Positions 1-12,391 are shown, numbered from the stretch's first letter. The stretch is DNA of 64,000 nt from Lateolabrax maculatus (GCA_031216445.1 CM062216.1:3965501-4029500); one strand, 5' to 3'. Numbers and translations: made by a program. The notes: generated by a model from the letters alone, not told the origin.

Positions 1-384
1 CTTTTCCTCTCAAACCTCACGTGAAAAAGCACATTTATTCTGTGAAGTAAACTTTTAAGATACTGGTACTTTGCTTGAGTATTTCCACTTGGTAAGGCTT
101 TATATTGTATTATTGCTCCACAACATTTCAGAGTGAAATATTACACTTTTAACTTAAAATGCATCTCAGAGTTGTAGTACTTTTATTATTTAATAAGGTT
201 ATAAATCAAGAACATAGTATAATCTCTTAAAATATGATCCAGTGTGAAAGTTTGAACAAGACTAGACTGAATATTGTGGTCTAAAGTAACAGCAGATGCT
301 AACATTTTACAACTTCAAAGGTATTAAGTATTTTAATTTCAAGTATGAAGTTGAATTAATTAATTCCAAGAACATAACCCTGAC
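1..384. other. AT-rich intergenic DNA, no gene seen
   Basis: No coding exon with splice sites or recognisable protein similarity is visible. The sequence is AT-rich and leads into the LINE fragment that follows. Confidence 0.5.
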
Positions 385-1040
385 CAAGTATGGGTAGTAT
401 AGACCATACTCTTTAAAATTTCGAGCAGAACCAGGCTCTGGGTGGGCGGCCATCTGCCTCGACCCAGTTGGGTTGAAAGGGGAGGAGAGAGGGGGAGAGG
501 GGAGACAGAACAGGAGGAGAGACAACAAATCAGACTAATAATAATAACAACTGCAGCAGTGAGTGTGGAGCAGGAACATGGTGGCAGCAGACGGCAATGC
601 CATCTAGAGTAACTATATCTATAGAATGCAATGCAACACAAGACGCATTGCATGTGTTTGGGGCCAAGAACAATAACTTCAATAACAATAACAAGAGCAG
701 AAAATTGCACATCATCCAGTTTTTTGCCTGAAGTTTGGCTAACTGATTGGCTTCATCTGGCTTTATTGATAAATATAATTGGGTATCATCTGCATAACAA
801 TAAAAGTTTATGGAGTGTTTCCTAATAATATTGCCTAAAGGAAGCATATATAAGGTGAATAAAATTGGTCCAAGCACAGAACCTTGTGGAACTCAGTGAC
901 TAACTTTGGTGTGCATGGAGGATTCATCATTTACATGTACAAACTGAAATCTATCTGATAAATAGGACTTAAACCAGCTTAGTGTAGGTCCTTTAATGAC
1001 AATCAAATGCTCCAGTCTCTTTAATAGGATCTAATGTTCA
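385..1040 (-). mobile_element. Decayed non-LTR (L2/Rex1-type) LINE fragment
   Basis: Read on the minus strand from 1040 down, the sequence encodes the palm region of a non-LTR reverse transcriptase. A stretch with LSWFKSYLSDRFQF is followed by VPQGSVLGPILFTLY and then the catalytic YADDTQLY box. A TGA interrupts the frame just before VPQGS, so the copy is dead. After EVIVLGPK the rest of the open reading frame is missing, and the sequence passes into a GC-rich stretch near 420-480 that resembles the 3' tail of fish L2-type LINEs. The fragment is 5' truncated and internally deleted. It lies about 550 bp upstream of the CLN3 start. Family assignment is by motif and memory. Confidence 0.8.
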
Positions 1041-1583
1041 GTGCCGATCAGGAGTAATTTTTCAGATCAGGAGTTATTTTTGTCAACAAATACATTAATA
1101 AACACTTTAAAATGTCTTTTTTGTTCTAAACCATTTATGAAGTGTTTATATACTGCGTCTAAATGTTAAATAGGGGGGTTCAAATAAAGGCCCAAGAACA
1201 TCCCTGACAAACAGCTTGTGATGCTGGACACAGGGACAGTGAACTGGATCACAATTTCTATAAATCCAGAAATAATGAATAACTAGAAAATAATTAATTA
1301 AATTATTTAAAGTATTGTCTATTTTAGTTTAAAAAAGATCCCATGATTAGCCTCAGAATAGTAAACATGAAATTTCCCAGCTAAGTTCGTGTCCTGAACC
1401 GCATCACCAAACCGGAACGTTTTATGGTTGTTTTGCGTTTCCGCAGGGATTTATTTGTATGAGACGCCTCGTTTCATCCTACGTCGTTGAAGTTTAAATT
1501 GAAGCTAACGTCCTCCAGCATACAGCGGGCCGTCGGCGGTGAGTCTGCCGCCTGTGTGTCGCTGAGCCCCGGGGGGGGGGAAC
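1041..1583 (+). promoter_or_regulatory. cln3: Upstream region and 5' leader of CLN3
   Basis: This segment changes from AT-rich DNA to GC-richer sequence after about 1380 and ends in a G-run directly before the CLN3 start codon at 1584. No TATA box is evident. The transcription start cannot be placed from sequence alone. An upstream noncoding exon is possible. Confidence 0.4.
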
Positions 1584-4500
1584 ATGGAGCAGCCGCCGAC
1601 CGCCAGCGTCAACGCAGACCCGGTCCGGCGCTCCGACATGGACGGTGGGTCCCCGTCAGACTCCTGAGTATCAAATGACAAAACATTACACTCATGCGAG
1701 TCGCTGAAGGTCTGTGTCTCTCTGTTGTCCGCAGGTCGCTGCGCACAGTGGCGCAACTGGACCGGATTTTGGTGAGTCTTTTCTCAGTTTAAACCAACGA
1801 CAGCGAGGGTCACAGCGGCAGTAACAGTGTTTCTGCACAGTCAGGTGACGGAGGGCAGAGGTAGGCCAGTGTTAGCTGGAGAGTGACAGCGGTGCCGGCT
1901 GTCAAATTAAAGTCCAAAGCAACAGAAGCCCACAGCTTCCTCCTGCCAGTCACACAGCTGGAGGGAACAGAAACCCTCTGTTTGATCTCACTTATACTCA
2001 CAGCTCCTGACAACCCTGACATTACCTGTTTTATTCAGGAAAAGTTATTGTAGAGACAGCACTGAACACTGATGCATTAATAAGTCTGGAGTGAGCGATT
2101 TAGATCTGCAGTAGTTTTGGAGAAAGCGGCCGGCCCGTCGGGCCCCGCTTGCCAGTTATTGGTGATCTGAATCTGCTGACGGACACTGTCTTGTCTGATC
2201 TCCTCTTCTGATTAACTCCTCAGGCTCCTTGGGTTGTGCAACAACTTTGCATATGTGGTGATGCTGAGCGCTGCCCACGACATCCTCAAAAGACAAGAGT
2301 CAGAAAACGCCACAGCGTCTGTAAGAAGGGACATTTGTATTGCAGTATTTGGCAGGAACAGTCTCCCTTGTTACTGCCACGGGCTCAAAGTTACACAGTC
2401 TGTATGGATATGAAGCTTTGAGGCAAATTATTCACTTTTTACCTATTTCTTTTTCTATCTAGGCTTCAGCCACACTGGCCGTGGGTTTCCAGGGTAGGAA
2501 CAGTAGCAACAGCAGCCGCTATGACTGCAACCCTGTGTCTACTGCGGTAAATGGAGATTCACTACACGCCACAAAATAATCTAAACCAGTCAGCATGTAA
2601 CATACACACACAATATGAAGTGATTTAAAAGAGGACATCACACTCTTCAAACATGCTGCTCTTGGTCTGAGTGACAGTTCTGACGCGTCTCTCCTCAGGC
2701 TGTCCTGTTAGCCGACATCCTCCCAACGCTCGTCATCAAGCTGCTTGCTCCCTTTGCGATCCACAAACTGCCTTATGGGTAAGACAGCAGTTATTGCTTG
2801 TAAACCTGTCCATTAAAAATCGCAAAAACGTCCGATGGTTTAAATGGGAACAGCCGATTTCAGCACACAGCCAATGATAAAAAGGTTTTTGTTATTCACC
2901 CAAACAACAATAAAAGCACTCACTTTATACCTGCAGGTTAAAGCCAACAGTCCAACAAATATCCATCAGTCAGCGTTATTCAGAAACATTTTGGCACTAG
3001 ATGTGTGAATGTGGTGGTTACTTTGGGGCCTCACATTACTTTTTGTCACACTGTGGCCCAGGCCTGTACATTAGAGATGGGACTTTATTCCAAATGTCCC
3101 CTGTTAATGCAGTCGTAACACAGATGTTTCTGTGTCTTCCAGCTGCCAAAGGGGCCATAATGTTTCCCTTTCCTGGGCTTTTATTTTAAATAATGTGCAG
3201 GTGTCCAGTTTCATGGATGGTTAGTGTTATGTTATTGTATTGTGTTAGTACTTTATGTGGCGTGTATACAGTGCAGTGCAAAAAGAATATTCTACGTGGT
3301 TCTGTAATGTTTTTGTGGTGTATGGATATTGTGCTCCATTGTGAATTTCCTGCCTAATTCCTGTTTTTCTAGTTTCCGAGTGTTGTTCTGTGCCATCATG
3401 GCAGCAACAAGTTTCCTCCTTGTGTCCTTCTCCGCGGCCGTGTGGATGAGCATTCTCGGTAAAGCCGCCCCTTTCTACAGAGATATTATTCATTTTAGTC
3501 ACAGCTTTTATCAATATTGGTGGTGGAACTGATGATGCATTAGATCAGCTCAGCCTCGCTTTCATTTCCCGGCATCTTATCTCGATGCAGTTAGTGCACA
3601 GAAACCATGATACCATTTTTTAATCTGATCATGACCTGCTGCTAGAAATATGTGTCCAGTAAAACTTAACGGACAACATCACAGTTTTCATCGTGTCCTG
3701 CGCGATGAGATGGACCGACTCTGCAGTGTCACGTTACTCACAGGGTCACTGAGGACACAGACACTACAGGGCTGAGCCCAGACCCCTGGTCAGACAGGGA
3801 CACACTAACCCTCTGGGAGGCCCCGTAGATATACGTGTTCATCTGTAAATCTGAGTGAGCTGATGACCTGAACACCCACCATAACCCCTTTGTATTATGA
3901 GTTAAGCACAGGTGGAACTAAAAACATTAATGTCCCTATTAGCTATAAAAGTGAGCCAGCGTACACAATACTAGGGTCTTTGAACTGCTACAGCTAAATG
4001 GAATGCAGCTGTTATTAATGTACTTAGATACAGACATAGGTCAAATATATAACAGTTGTTACATGGACTGTGGGAGTAATTTGATAATGCTGGCAGGTAT
4101 CTCAGGCTTAATGTCTTACACTATCATGAGAAGGGCTCGTTTAACTGTACTGGGGAGATTTATATTGAAATAACATAATGGAACATGACGGTATTGTTTC
4201 CCATCCAGCAGTTCAGTTGTAGTTTAGTTCATCAGTAAGTACACTGTCATCATGCTGAGTGACCTTTTTGCCTCTGTGTTTCTAGGAGTGATCTTTGCCA
4301 GTATCAGCGCCGGACTGGGAGAACTGTCCTTCCTCTCGCTCACGGTCTTCTTCAGCAGGTAAATGCTTATTCCTCCCAAATATTCTCGAATCCATATAAA
4401 CTGAGATGAGATGACGAGATCCAAACTGACCTTGGAGCTGTAAGTGTAAGGTACAGTCTGTTAACAGAAAAGCACTCGAACAGTAGGACATTATATAATA

Positions 4501-6611
4501 GTACATATAGTAAATAGTAAGCTGTTTCATAAGCCCAGTTGTTAAAAGGTATTTTTTCATGTTTTACCACATTTGCAGATTTACTTAAAACTGTTTCTAA
4601 GTTTGTCCTTTGACGTGAAGACATAGGCTGTGTTCGAAATCGCATACCAACGTACTGTGTACTACATCCTCAATCAGTACGTCATTACCAGCAGACTGTA
4701 TACTCAAGCAGTACGTCTTCTCTGCATCACGTGACTGTATCGATCACTCGACTTTATCGATCACGTGACTGCATCAGTGGCACTATTACGGTCCAAGCTA
4801 ACGTTGAATAAAAATTGTTAATCACAAAGATAAATCAACATTACCTCTTACACTCAATGTAAATTATTATTTTAAGGCAAATTAATATTATTGCATATAT
4901 TTTCTACAGTACGTTTTTTCCTTATATGCAGTGCATTTTGGGGTGGTTGAGGATGTCCAGTAAGCTCACGGTGCATACTCAGAAATTGCTAATCTATCTA
5001 ATTAAGTACACATAGTTAATTAAAATAATAATAATAAAAAAGTCATATGACTAAGTTTCCTCTAATTTAAATTTACCAAGAGTGTTTTGACCACTTTTCT
5101 TTCTCGCCTTGGTGGAAATTGGCTTTGCTTCTAGTTGTGAACAGAGGCTTTTTTAAAAACGTTTCAATCTGACATCTTGATTTCAGTTGAAATCAAGAGT
5201 TGTGCGAGTTGTGCGAGTGAAACCAGTGTTTTCTGTCACTTGACTCTGTGATGTTTTTAAGTTTCCATAAATGAACGTTCAAGGAAGTGAACAGTTCCTC
5301 TTTGCAGCCACAGTGCCATGTGACTATAATGGTAACTGTAATTGAACCTTATGTTAAGCACGCTTCCAGTCACTGAAATGTAATTTTAATATTGCCCTGT
5401 CGTGAACCTAAACCAGTGGATAATTGTCCATTGCGTGTATGTGTGTATCTGACATGTTCTTGTATTGTATCGGTCACTAAATACACTATGATGTATTTAT
5501 CAAAATATCTAGTTTGGATAGTAAACACAGTGTTTTCTCTATCCACTTCAGGGATGTCCTGGGAGGTTGGGGCTCAGGTACTGGTGGCGCTGGTGTTGCT
5601 GGAGCCTTCCTCTACTCAGGCCTAACCCAAGCTGGCCTGTCGCCACAGCTCACACTTCTCAGCATGCTGGTGGTCCCGTTTGCTATGTTGATTAGGTACG
5701 TGTGGACGTACAAAGATGAAAAAAAGATTCTGTGTTTGTTACCAGTCGTTCCAAAATGTCTCTTTAGTCTCAACTTCTGACCGTTAGATTAAAGGTACAT
5801 AGCTGTCAAAAATAATTTCTACCATCCATGATATGATTCTATCCAAAGAGAATGGCTACTCCTTATAAACTCTGTTATTGTAGAACGAGATGAGGGCATA
5901 ATATAAATGTGTCTTAGCTTTTTTTCTCTGTTCATTCCTTGTTTTACTCACTATACTAATGAAATCTTTTTTCCCGCCTATTATTTGTGGCTCATCCTGA
6001 CACCACCACCAGCTATTTCTTCGTGCTGGTTCCTCCACCTTCATTACCTCAGTGGAAAAGCAGGCCGACAGAATATGCAGCTGTGGAGGAGAGACGGCAG
6101 CTGATGGATGAATCAGAAGAAGATGAGCAGGAGGAATCAACCCCAGGTACGTGTCACAAACTGAATGTAACCCGCAATACAAATTATAAAAAATACCAGA
6201 CCACGTTGCCATGGGATCACACCAGCCGCAACACCAAATTGGTGTGTATGGTGCAATGGAACAGATGACATGAGGAATTTATTCACTATGCTTAACTATC
6301 CTTGCATGGTCAACTTTTAACCTGTGTTAGTATTAACATATATATGTGTGTTGGCACGGTGTGCACAGACATATAAAAAACACACACAGACTCACAAGGT
6401 GAAAATAATACCAGCCACGTGCTGGTATTAATAAATTAATATACTTAAAAAGAATTTGAAATTTAAATACAGTGAACAAGTCCATCCAGTAAAAGCAAGA
6501 CTCTCAGCAAAGGAACCATATATTAATTTTGTTGCTTGGTGAGTGAGTGGGCTAATCTAACAGCACAGTGTAACATAGCTGCAGTTGTGCAATACATTCA
6601 TGATAATGAAG

Positions 6612-6655
<44 letters not shown>

Positions 6656-9600
6656 GGTGATCTAATTTGGCCTTTTGAGGTCCGATAACTCAATAGTTTT
6701 CTCTTCATTTCAGATATGTATATTTCTCCATGTATTGGACGAGATAAAGGAATCTGTATGTCGTCTGATACGTTATCCCCTCTGTGTAGCAGTTGAAACT
6801 GATATTCAGGTTTTGTATGGTGGACCCGATAGAGAATTATGAATCGAGCATTACATTTCTTCATAATTTTGTATTTGATATTTACACTTTGTAATCAATG
6901 TGTGCCTGCTGTTTTTTGCTGGACAGGTAGAGCTGTGTTTGTTTTTTTTTTTTTGCTGAAAACAGCTGCCCGCTGCCGTTGAAAAAAAGCTCTAAGCTTT
7001 ATGAGAGCAGTGACAGTGAAACAGTTCTGGGGTGGAAAAACAAAACTTTGTGCTGAAAGATGCTAAAACACTCTGTAGAGCTGAGAGGATCTGCAGAGAT
7101 GGTGATAATTTTTTGTGGATTTATCACCGTGAGTGACACTTACTTAACGTACAAGTAGTCATGTGATCATTAATATAAAAGTATTGATTACAGCTGTTTT
7201 AAATACCACTAATTCAGTTGTCAAAATCCTCCTTAAAAGACCACCACCATCGAAATTAGCCACTTGACCTGTGCACGACATTTTAATGAATTCCAAATTT
7301 TTGGAAATACACTTTATTTCCAAGAACAAGGATCAATATCAATGTCATTAATGTGTGTTAAGTATGGAGCTGGAGTCCGGACATATTTAGCCTAGCTTAG
7401 CATAATGACTGGAAGCAGGGGGAAACAGTTAGCCTGGTTCTGTCCAAAGGCAACAAATGCACCTACCAACACCTCAAGAGATCAGCAATTAACATGTTGT
7501 GTCTCATAGTTTAATCTGTCCATAAACAGAACTGTGAAAACAGATTGTGGTTTTTGGGGGAGATGCATGCAGGCAGGGCATAGTGACTGTGTGCAGCTTC
7601 CTTAAGTGTTGTCGCCACAGTGAGGTTGCCAGGTTTGGCTCAATGTGGCTGTATAGTGACTTAAACCCGTGCTCACTGACTGTATCTGGCAGCCTGCTAT
7701 ATAGCCAGCACAAAGGTTCAGGGCAGATAGAAAAACTGTTGTTTGTCAATAAATAGCTCCAAGACACAGCTCCCTCTGAAAAAATGTGTGTGCAGCATGT
7801 AAAAAAAGGCAGCTTTGTGAGAGGTGCTTGTAGGTGTATGTTTCACTTCAGACAGAGCCTGGCCAGCTGTTTCCTATTGCCTCCAGTCCTTATGCTAAGC
7901 TAGGCTAACCACATCTTGACTCCAGCTCTCTACTGAACTCTAAAACATGTACACCACACCAATATGATGATTGATTTGATGATTGACTGCTATTTTGTTT
8001 TTGAATAACTACACATGTTCTCCCCCCCTCCTGAAAGTAACAGAGAATAGGACCACTGGACCTCTCACCTTCACAGAGAAACTGCACATCATCAGAGTGA
8101 GAGCACTCTTCACTTTATTTCAGACTTGAGTATTTGAGTGTTTGCCTGGTTACCCTAATATCCCTCCTGATTCCTGTGAGCAGGGCTTGCTGGGGTTTGT
8201 GTTTCCCCTGGGTCTGGTCTACTTTGCCGAGTACTTCATCAACCAGGGCTTGGTAAGTTCTCTGGTGCCCTCTGGCATCACATTCATCCTACTGCATGCT
8301 GTTAAGCCAAACCCAGTTTAGCATAGGCTGTATTGATGTATGAGATGTAATGCTCATGTATTCGGAGGCCATTGAAACATTTCCAAATATATCAAGTTTT
8401 ATAATAATACTGAGCCCAGAATAATGTTTCCCTTTTCCAGATGGAGCTCCTGTATTTTCCCAACTTCTTCCTGTCCCATGCAGAGCAGTATCGCTGGTCA
8501 ATTAACCTCACTACAATATTCTTCTGAAGAAATTACTTCATTTAAATTGTCTACGGAGGAAGACTTCAGTTTGGTTATTAATTATGTGTGTGCTCAGGTA
8601 CCAGACGCTGTACCAGGTCGGTGTGTTGGTGTCTCGATCCTCCCTGTGCTGTGTGAAGATCAGGAAACTGTGGGCACTCTCTTTGCTACAGGTGAGAAAA
8701 AAATTGCTTGTATGTTTTGGTAGTATAGTGGTAGTTGCTGTATAGTGCTATAATTGTATTACCCTTTTCCCACCATCATATTGATATCACATGACTAATT
8801 AAATGCAGAACAACGTGCCGCCTTATTTAAGGGCATCAGGGATGGCTGAGGCTCAGCAGATGGAGTGCCCAGTGCTTTTGGACTGCTGAGAGTATTAATT
8901 TACAGTGTTAAGCTCATATTTGTACTGAATTGACTTTTTCAAATACAGCGCTGCCATGTGTGTTTAAAGCTACCAGATGTCACTGTTTATTCCTATACAG
9001 TTCTTGTGGTAATCAGTCCGTATAGAAAGGAACGTTTGTATAGTTGCTGTCAGTTTGAGTGTAAATATTAATTTAAATATGCATTGTATTGATTCCACTG
9101 TGGTTATATTATCATTACCAATTGCACACCCTGAGCCGTAAAAAAGGCAGAAGAGTGAGTGAGAGAGTGTTCAGACACTCAGTGGTGAATGTCCAGTGTG
9201 CACAATATTGATCCCCTACCTAGAATAGTAAGAGGTACAGTGATAACTCACAGAGAGACACTTCAAAAAGCCAAATCAGTATTACAGAGATTAGTTACAA
9301 GCTATTAGTTATTTCAGATTGCTTGCTTAAGACACAAATTTGTTAAGGTGTCACATTCCTGTTAAAGTTCAGCAGCCCCATCCGTTTTCAATGCAGGCAG
9401 TTTGTTTTATATCAAAGTGCTGATCTGCAGGCTCTCTATTTCCCGCAGGTGGTGAATGCAGTGCTGCTCCTGGTTGCAGTACGTTACCTGTTCCTGCCCA
9501 GCGCCTGGCTGGTGTTCGTTATTGTCATCTATGAGGGTCTGCTGGGGGGAGCTGCGTATGTCAACACCTTCTACTTCATCAGCAAAGAGGTCAGGTCAAC

Positions 9601-10286
9601 TGTTCATGCAAATTTAACCCTTCCTCAATATGAACCTGTCAATGCGATAAAATCAGTATAATGTACATTTCTGCAGCACTAATTCCACCAGTACAACAGA
9701 GGCATGCCAAACTGACCACTCTGCTGATCCAAAGAAAGAAAGGTCTGCAGGAGGTGTCAGTTCTCTCCACAGATTGTCCACATTAATAAGTTTTCTCATA
9801 TCGATCTCTTTCGTCACAAGTATGTTAGCACTGTTTAAGAAAGAATCTCCGTCCAGAGCGACCCGATAACCGACTTGTTACAAAAAAAATTATAATCTTT
9901 AGAAATATTCTTTGTCCATACTAATGTGCCTGAAAACGCATATAAACTTAATAAGCGCATAATATTGAAAGATGTTTCTTATATTTTGTCCGTGGGGTCA
10001 AAATATCAACATAAAGCAGAACTATCACCTTTCTGACAGTGCCAACCAAAACTGAAAATGTATATATAATTGCCATGTGGCCCTGCTCTCTGTACAGCCA
10101 AGGTGTTTGTTCCACATCAAATGTCTGTGAAATGTGTGCTCACCCTGACTTCTGTCTTTTCTCCCACAGACTGAGGACAGACAGAGGGAGTTTGCCATGG
10201 CTGCTGCCAGTGTAGGAGACAGTCTGGGCATAGCTGTGGCCGGGCTCGCTGCTTTCCCCGTCCACACATACTTCTGTTCCCTGTGA
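1584..10286 (+). CDS. cln3: Battenin (CLN3), lysosomal/endosomal multipass membrane protein
   Basis: Coding exons: 1584-1644, 1735-1771, 2224-2320, 2463-2546, 2699-2778, 3373-3458, 4286-4358, 5552-5695, 6013-6146, 8044-8096, 8184-8252, 8441-8496, 8598-8691, 9449-9589 and 10170-10286. They join in frame to 441 aa (human 438). Family signatures are LLGLCNNFAYVVMLSAAHDI after a short polar N-terminus, LLADILPTLVIKLLAP, WGSGTGGAGVAGAF, YFAEYFINQGL, VSRSSL and YEGLLGGAAYVNTF. Sequons NWT, NAT and NSS lie in the N-terminal part. The acidic loop around residues 245-265 carries EERRQLM, which resembles an acidic dileucine sorting signal. CLN3 acts in lysosomal membranes and its loss causes juvenile Batten disease; it has been linked to glycerophosphodiester efflux. 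Exon 12 uses a weak-looking donor (GTCAAT). The protein ends in YFCSL, so the human C-terminal CaaX box (CQLS) is not preserved. Confidence 0.96.
4626..4990. mobile_element. Probable DNA-transposon-derived repeat in CLN3 intron 7
   Basis: The left end reads GGCTGTGTTCGAAATCGCAT, a terminus I recognise from abundant teleost nonautonomous DNA elements, followed by repeated short motifs around GTACG and TACT. A clear inverted right end is not seen, so the copy may be truncated. It contains two TCACGTGAC palindromes, at 4727-4735 and 4761-4769. The right boundary is approximate. Confidence 0.5.
6615..6649. repeat. (TG)n microsatellite in CLN3 intron 9
   Basis: About 17 TG units, followed by TCGGGGGGG. 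The opposite strand reads as a run of HT residues that is not a gene. Confidence 0.95.
6965..7205 (+). mobile_element. Partial MITE-like repeat, related to the copy at 55528-56065
   Basis: The segment aligns by eye with the 3' half of the element at 55528-56065. Shared stretches in the same order are GAGAGC-GTGA, GTGCTGAAAGATG / GAGCTGAAAGATG, AGAGCTGA-GGA-CTGCAG, a TTCTTTGTGGATTTATCACC-like block, and the ending ATTAATATAAAAGTATTGAT / TTAATATTAAAATATTGAT followed by CAGCT-TTTAAAT. The 5' half is missing. It lies in CLN3 intron 9. Confidence 0.65.
7367..7929. mobile_element. Foldback/MITE-like element with ~61-bp inverted arms, CLN3 intron 9
   Basis: The left arm (7367-7427) begins AGCTGGAGTC and contains TTAGCCTAGCTTAGCATAA. 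The reverse complement of the right arm (about 7869-7929) begins with the same ten bases and contains the same core, so the ends form an imperfect inverted repeat with about 50 of 61 positions alike. The interior of about 430 bp has no coding capacity. The arm core matches a repeat I remember as very common in percomorph genomes. Confidence 0.8.
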
Positions 10287-10798
10287 CCCAGCCCACACAC
10301 TGACCAGCAGGATGAATAAGCACAATGTGGGTGCGTTTTTTTTTTTATCTGAAATGACATCTGACAAAAGCAGACTTTACTCCTCCATCGATATATTGAC
10401 CCCACATATTGTATGCAATGCGGATTCCTAATCAGCACCAGTGAGCCATCAGGAGGGAGGTGGGCTCACTTACTAACTTAGCAACATGCTGGGCCATGCT
10501 GTGAGCAGCCATGATCAGAGCCTGGGCTCCCATGACACAAGTGGTTTTCAACAGGAAGTCATGGTGAAAGCTTACTTCACTTAATGTGTTTTCACAAGAA
10601 GAAAAACTGATGATGCTGTCAGAGAAGTGCAGAATATGTCCATAGCTAGTTTTGTAGACCAACATTAGTTGTGCACTAACCTCGATGACTATTTGTTGCC
10701 TGTAGCTGCTTCTCAAGAAAATGTCCCCTGTGGTTCAATAGTGAAAAGCTTTACCTTTGAAGCAGTGATAGCTGAGCTCAGGAAATGTGCAGTTTACT
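10287..10798 (+). other. cln3: CLN3 3' UTR and downstream sequence
   Basis: Non-coding sequence after the CLN3 stop. AATAAG at about 10314 is a weak poly(A)-like hexamer; no canonical AATAAA is close to the stop, so the transcript end is not fixed. Confidence 0.4.
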
Positions 10799-10962
10799 AG
10801 CCTGAGAACCACACGAATCTGCAAAAAAAGATTTGTTTGCTATACTTCCGACAGGACATACAACTAGTTGTAGGTCTATTGAATTGCGTCCAGAAGCATT
10901 TTTTTTATCTCAACCCAGTGGAAATCGAAAATGAACTGAGAGGATCCAGACTAATTTGCATT
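10799..10962 (+). mobile_element. Short internally deleted copy of the 42374-42850 transposon family
   Basis: It starts AGCCTGAGAACCACACGAAT, like the left end of the element at 42374. Near its right end it has GGAAATCGAAAATGAACTGA and then GAGGATCCAGACTAAT, matching GGAAATCAAAAATGAACTGA and GAGGTTCCAGACTAAT there. Most of the interior is missing and the outer part of the right terminus is not recognisable. Confidence 0.7.
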
Positions 10963-12391
10963 TTTCAGTTTACATCTACATTGGCCTTAGTTAGGCAGAC
11001 ATAATCAGAATAATTTTTTATGACATTTATAGTTTATTTTAACAGTGTTTGAGCAGAAGTGTTTTTGAATGAGGAGACATAAATAAGATAGAGAGGTGTA
11101 TAAAGAACACCTACTGTATCTTTACTTGGTCATATAGTTTGAAGTGCTTCCTGTTGAGTCGGAACTGACCAAACACTGGACTACACGAGAGCTGAGTTTA
11201 AGATTAAAACAAGTTTATCTGACTTCACTTATTATGTTTTTTTTTTTTGTTTTTTTTTTTTAAACGATAATCAAGTCTTCATAATGAAAAGTGTTAACCT
11301 CTCCCTGCTATTCAGAGCTGGCGTTTAACAAAAGGACCCAGTGCAACTTTAAAACCAGAAATGGTTCAATGATTGATGCTTAAGCCTTAGGTGATAACGT
11401 AACAAAACGTGTGATGATAATAACACATTTTTTTTTTTTTTTATTCATATTTACCACTGATGGTATGAGATATTTAGTCTCTGTTATGCTATTCTTACAT
11501 TTGGATGATATGTCCTCAGTACTGGCACACAACCCAAGAGCCCGACCATTTAGTAGTGATTGTTGCAACCCCATTACAACATTATTTAACATAACACAGT
11601 ACAGCAATAGAGTTGCTTCTCTGCACAGAAGATAATCTGCTTTATTAAATGAGAAGAACAAGTGTCCCAGTAGATGAAATTGTTATCTGGTGCTTCCTGT
11701 CTTCTTACAACCAGGTTGAATCAGGTTGTTGCTGAACCAACTGACATATGTTGCTGCTTAAGTTTTGCTTCTCAGTCATTGTTACTGTTAAAACGGGTCG
11801 ATTTAAAGAAACCAAAAATGCCTTTTACTATGAGTTTCTACCAAAGATAAACAAGATATTTTATGTTTTATATACTGTCATTATTTGAAATGTATATGAA
11901 GTCAGTGAAAAGGTGACGAAGTAACAAAAGACTATGAACATTTTTGGGTATGTTCAAAAACTACTGAACTATTGTAGTTTAAGTAAACTTGGTTTAAAAT
12001 GTGATTTTATGAATGGTAGTAATTATTATAATATGTGTCAAATAAGACTCACCATGTCTTAATATACTTTGTACATAATAGTAATTATAATAATCTTATA
12101 AGATACACATCCTGTTTCTCTTAAACACAACTACCGATATTCACATTCCTAATGAAATTTTTATTTTGTGCTGCTGCTGCTGTCATAAGTTTGTTAAAAC
12201 TGACAGATTGTGTTTTTAAGCTTGTGATTGTTAAATTAAAATGTAAACATCTCCAGAGGTTTTTAAGTGTCCAATCAAAGCTTAAAAGTTGGACAGAAAG
12301 CATAAAAATAATCATATAATAAATGTCATGTAAAATAAAAATGTAAATAAATCTTGAAGTGCAAAATACAATGAGGATTGCTGTTTTCATC
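10963..12391. other. Intergenic DNA between CLN3 and ppp4c
   Basis: AT-rich sequence with T-runs (about 11239-11262 and 11429-11441). No exon with conserved protein sequence or paired splice sites was recognised on either strand. Confidence 0.45.
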
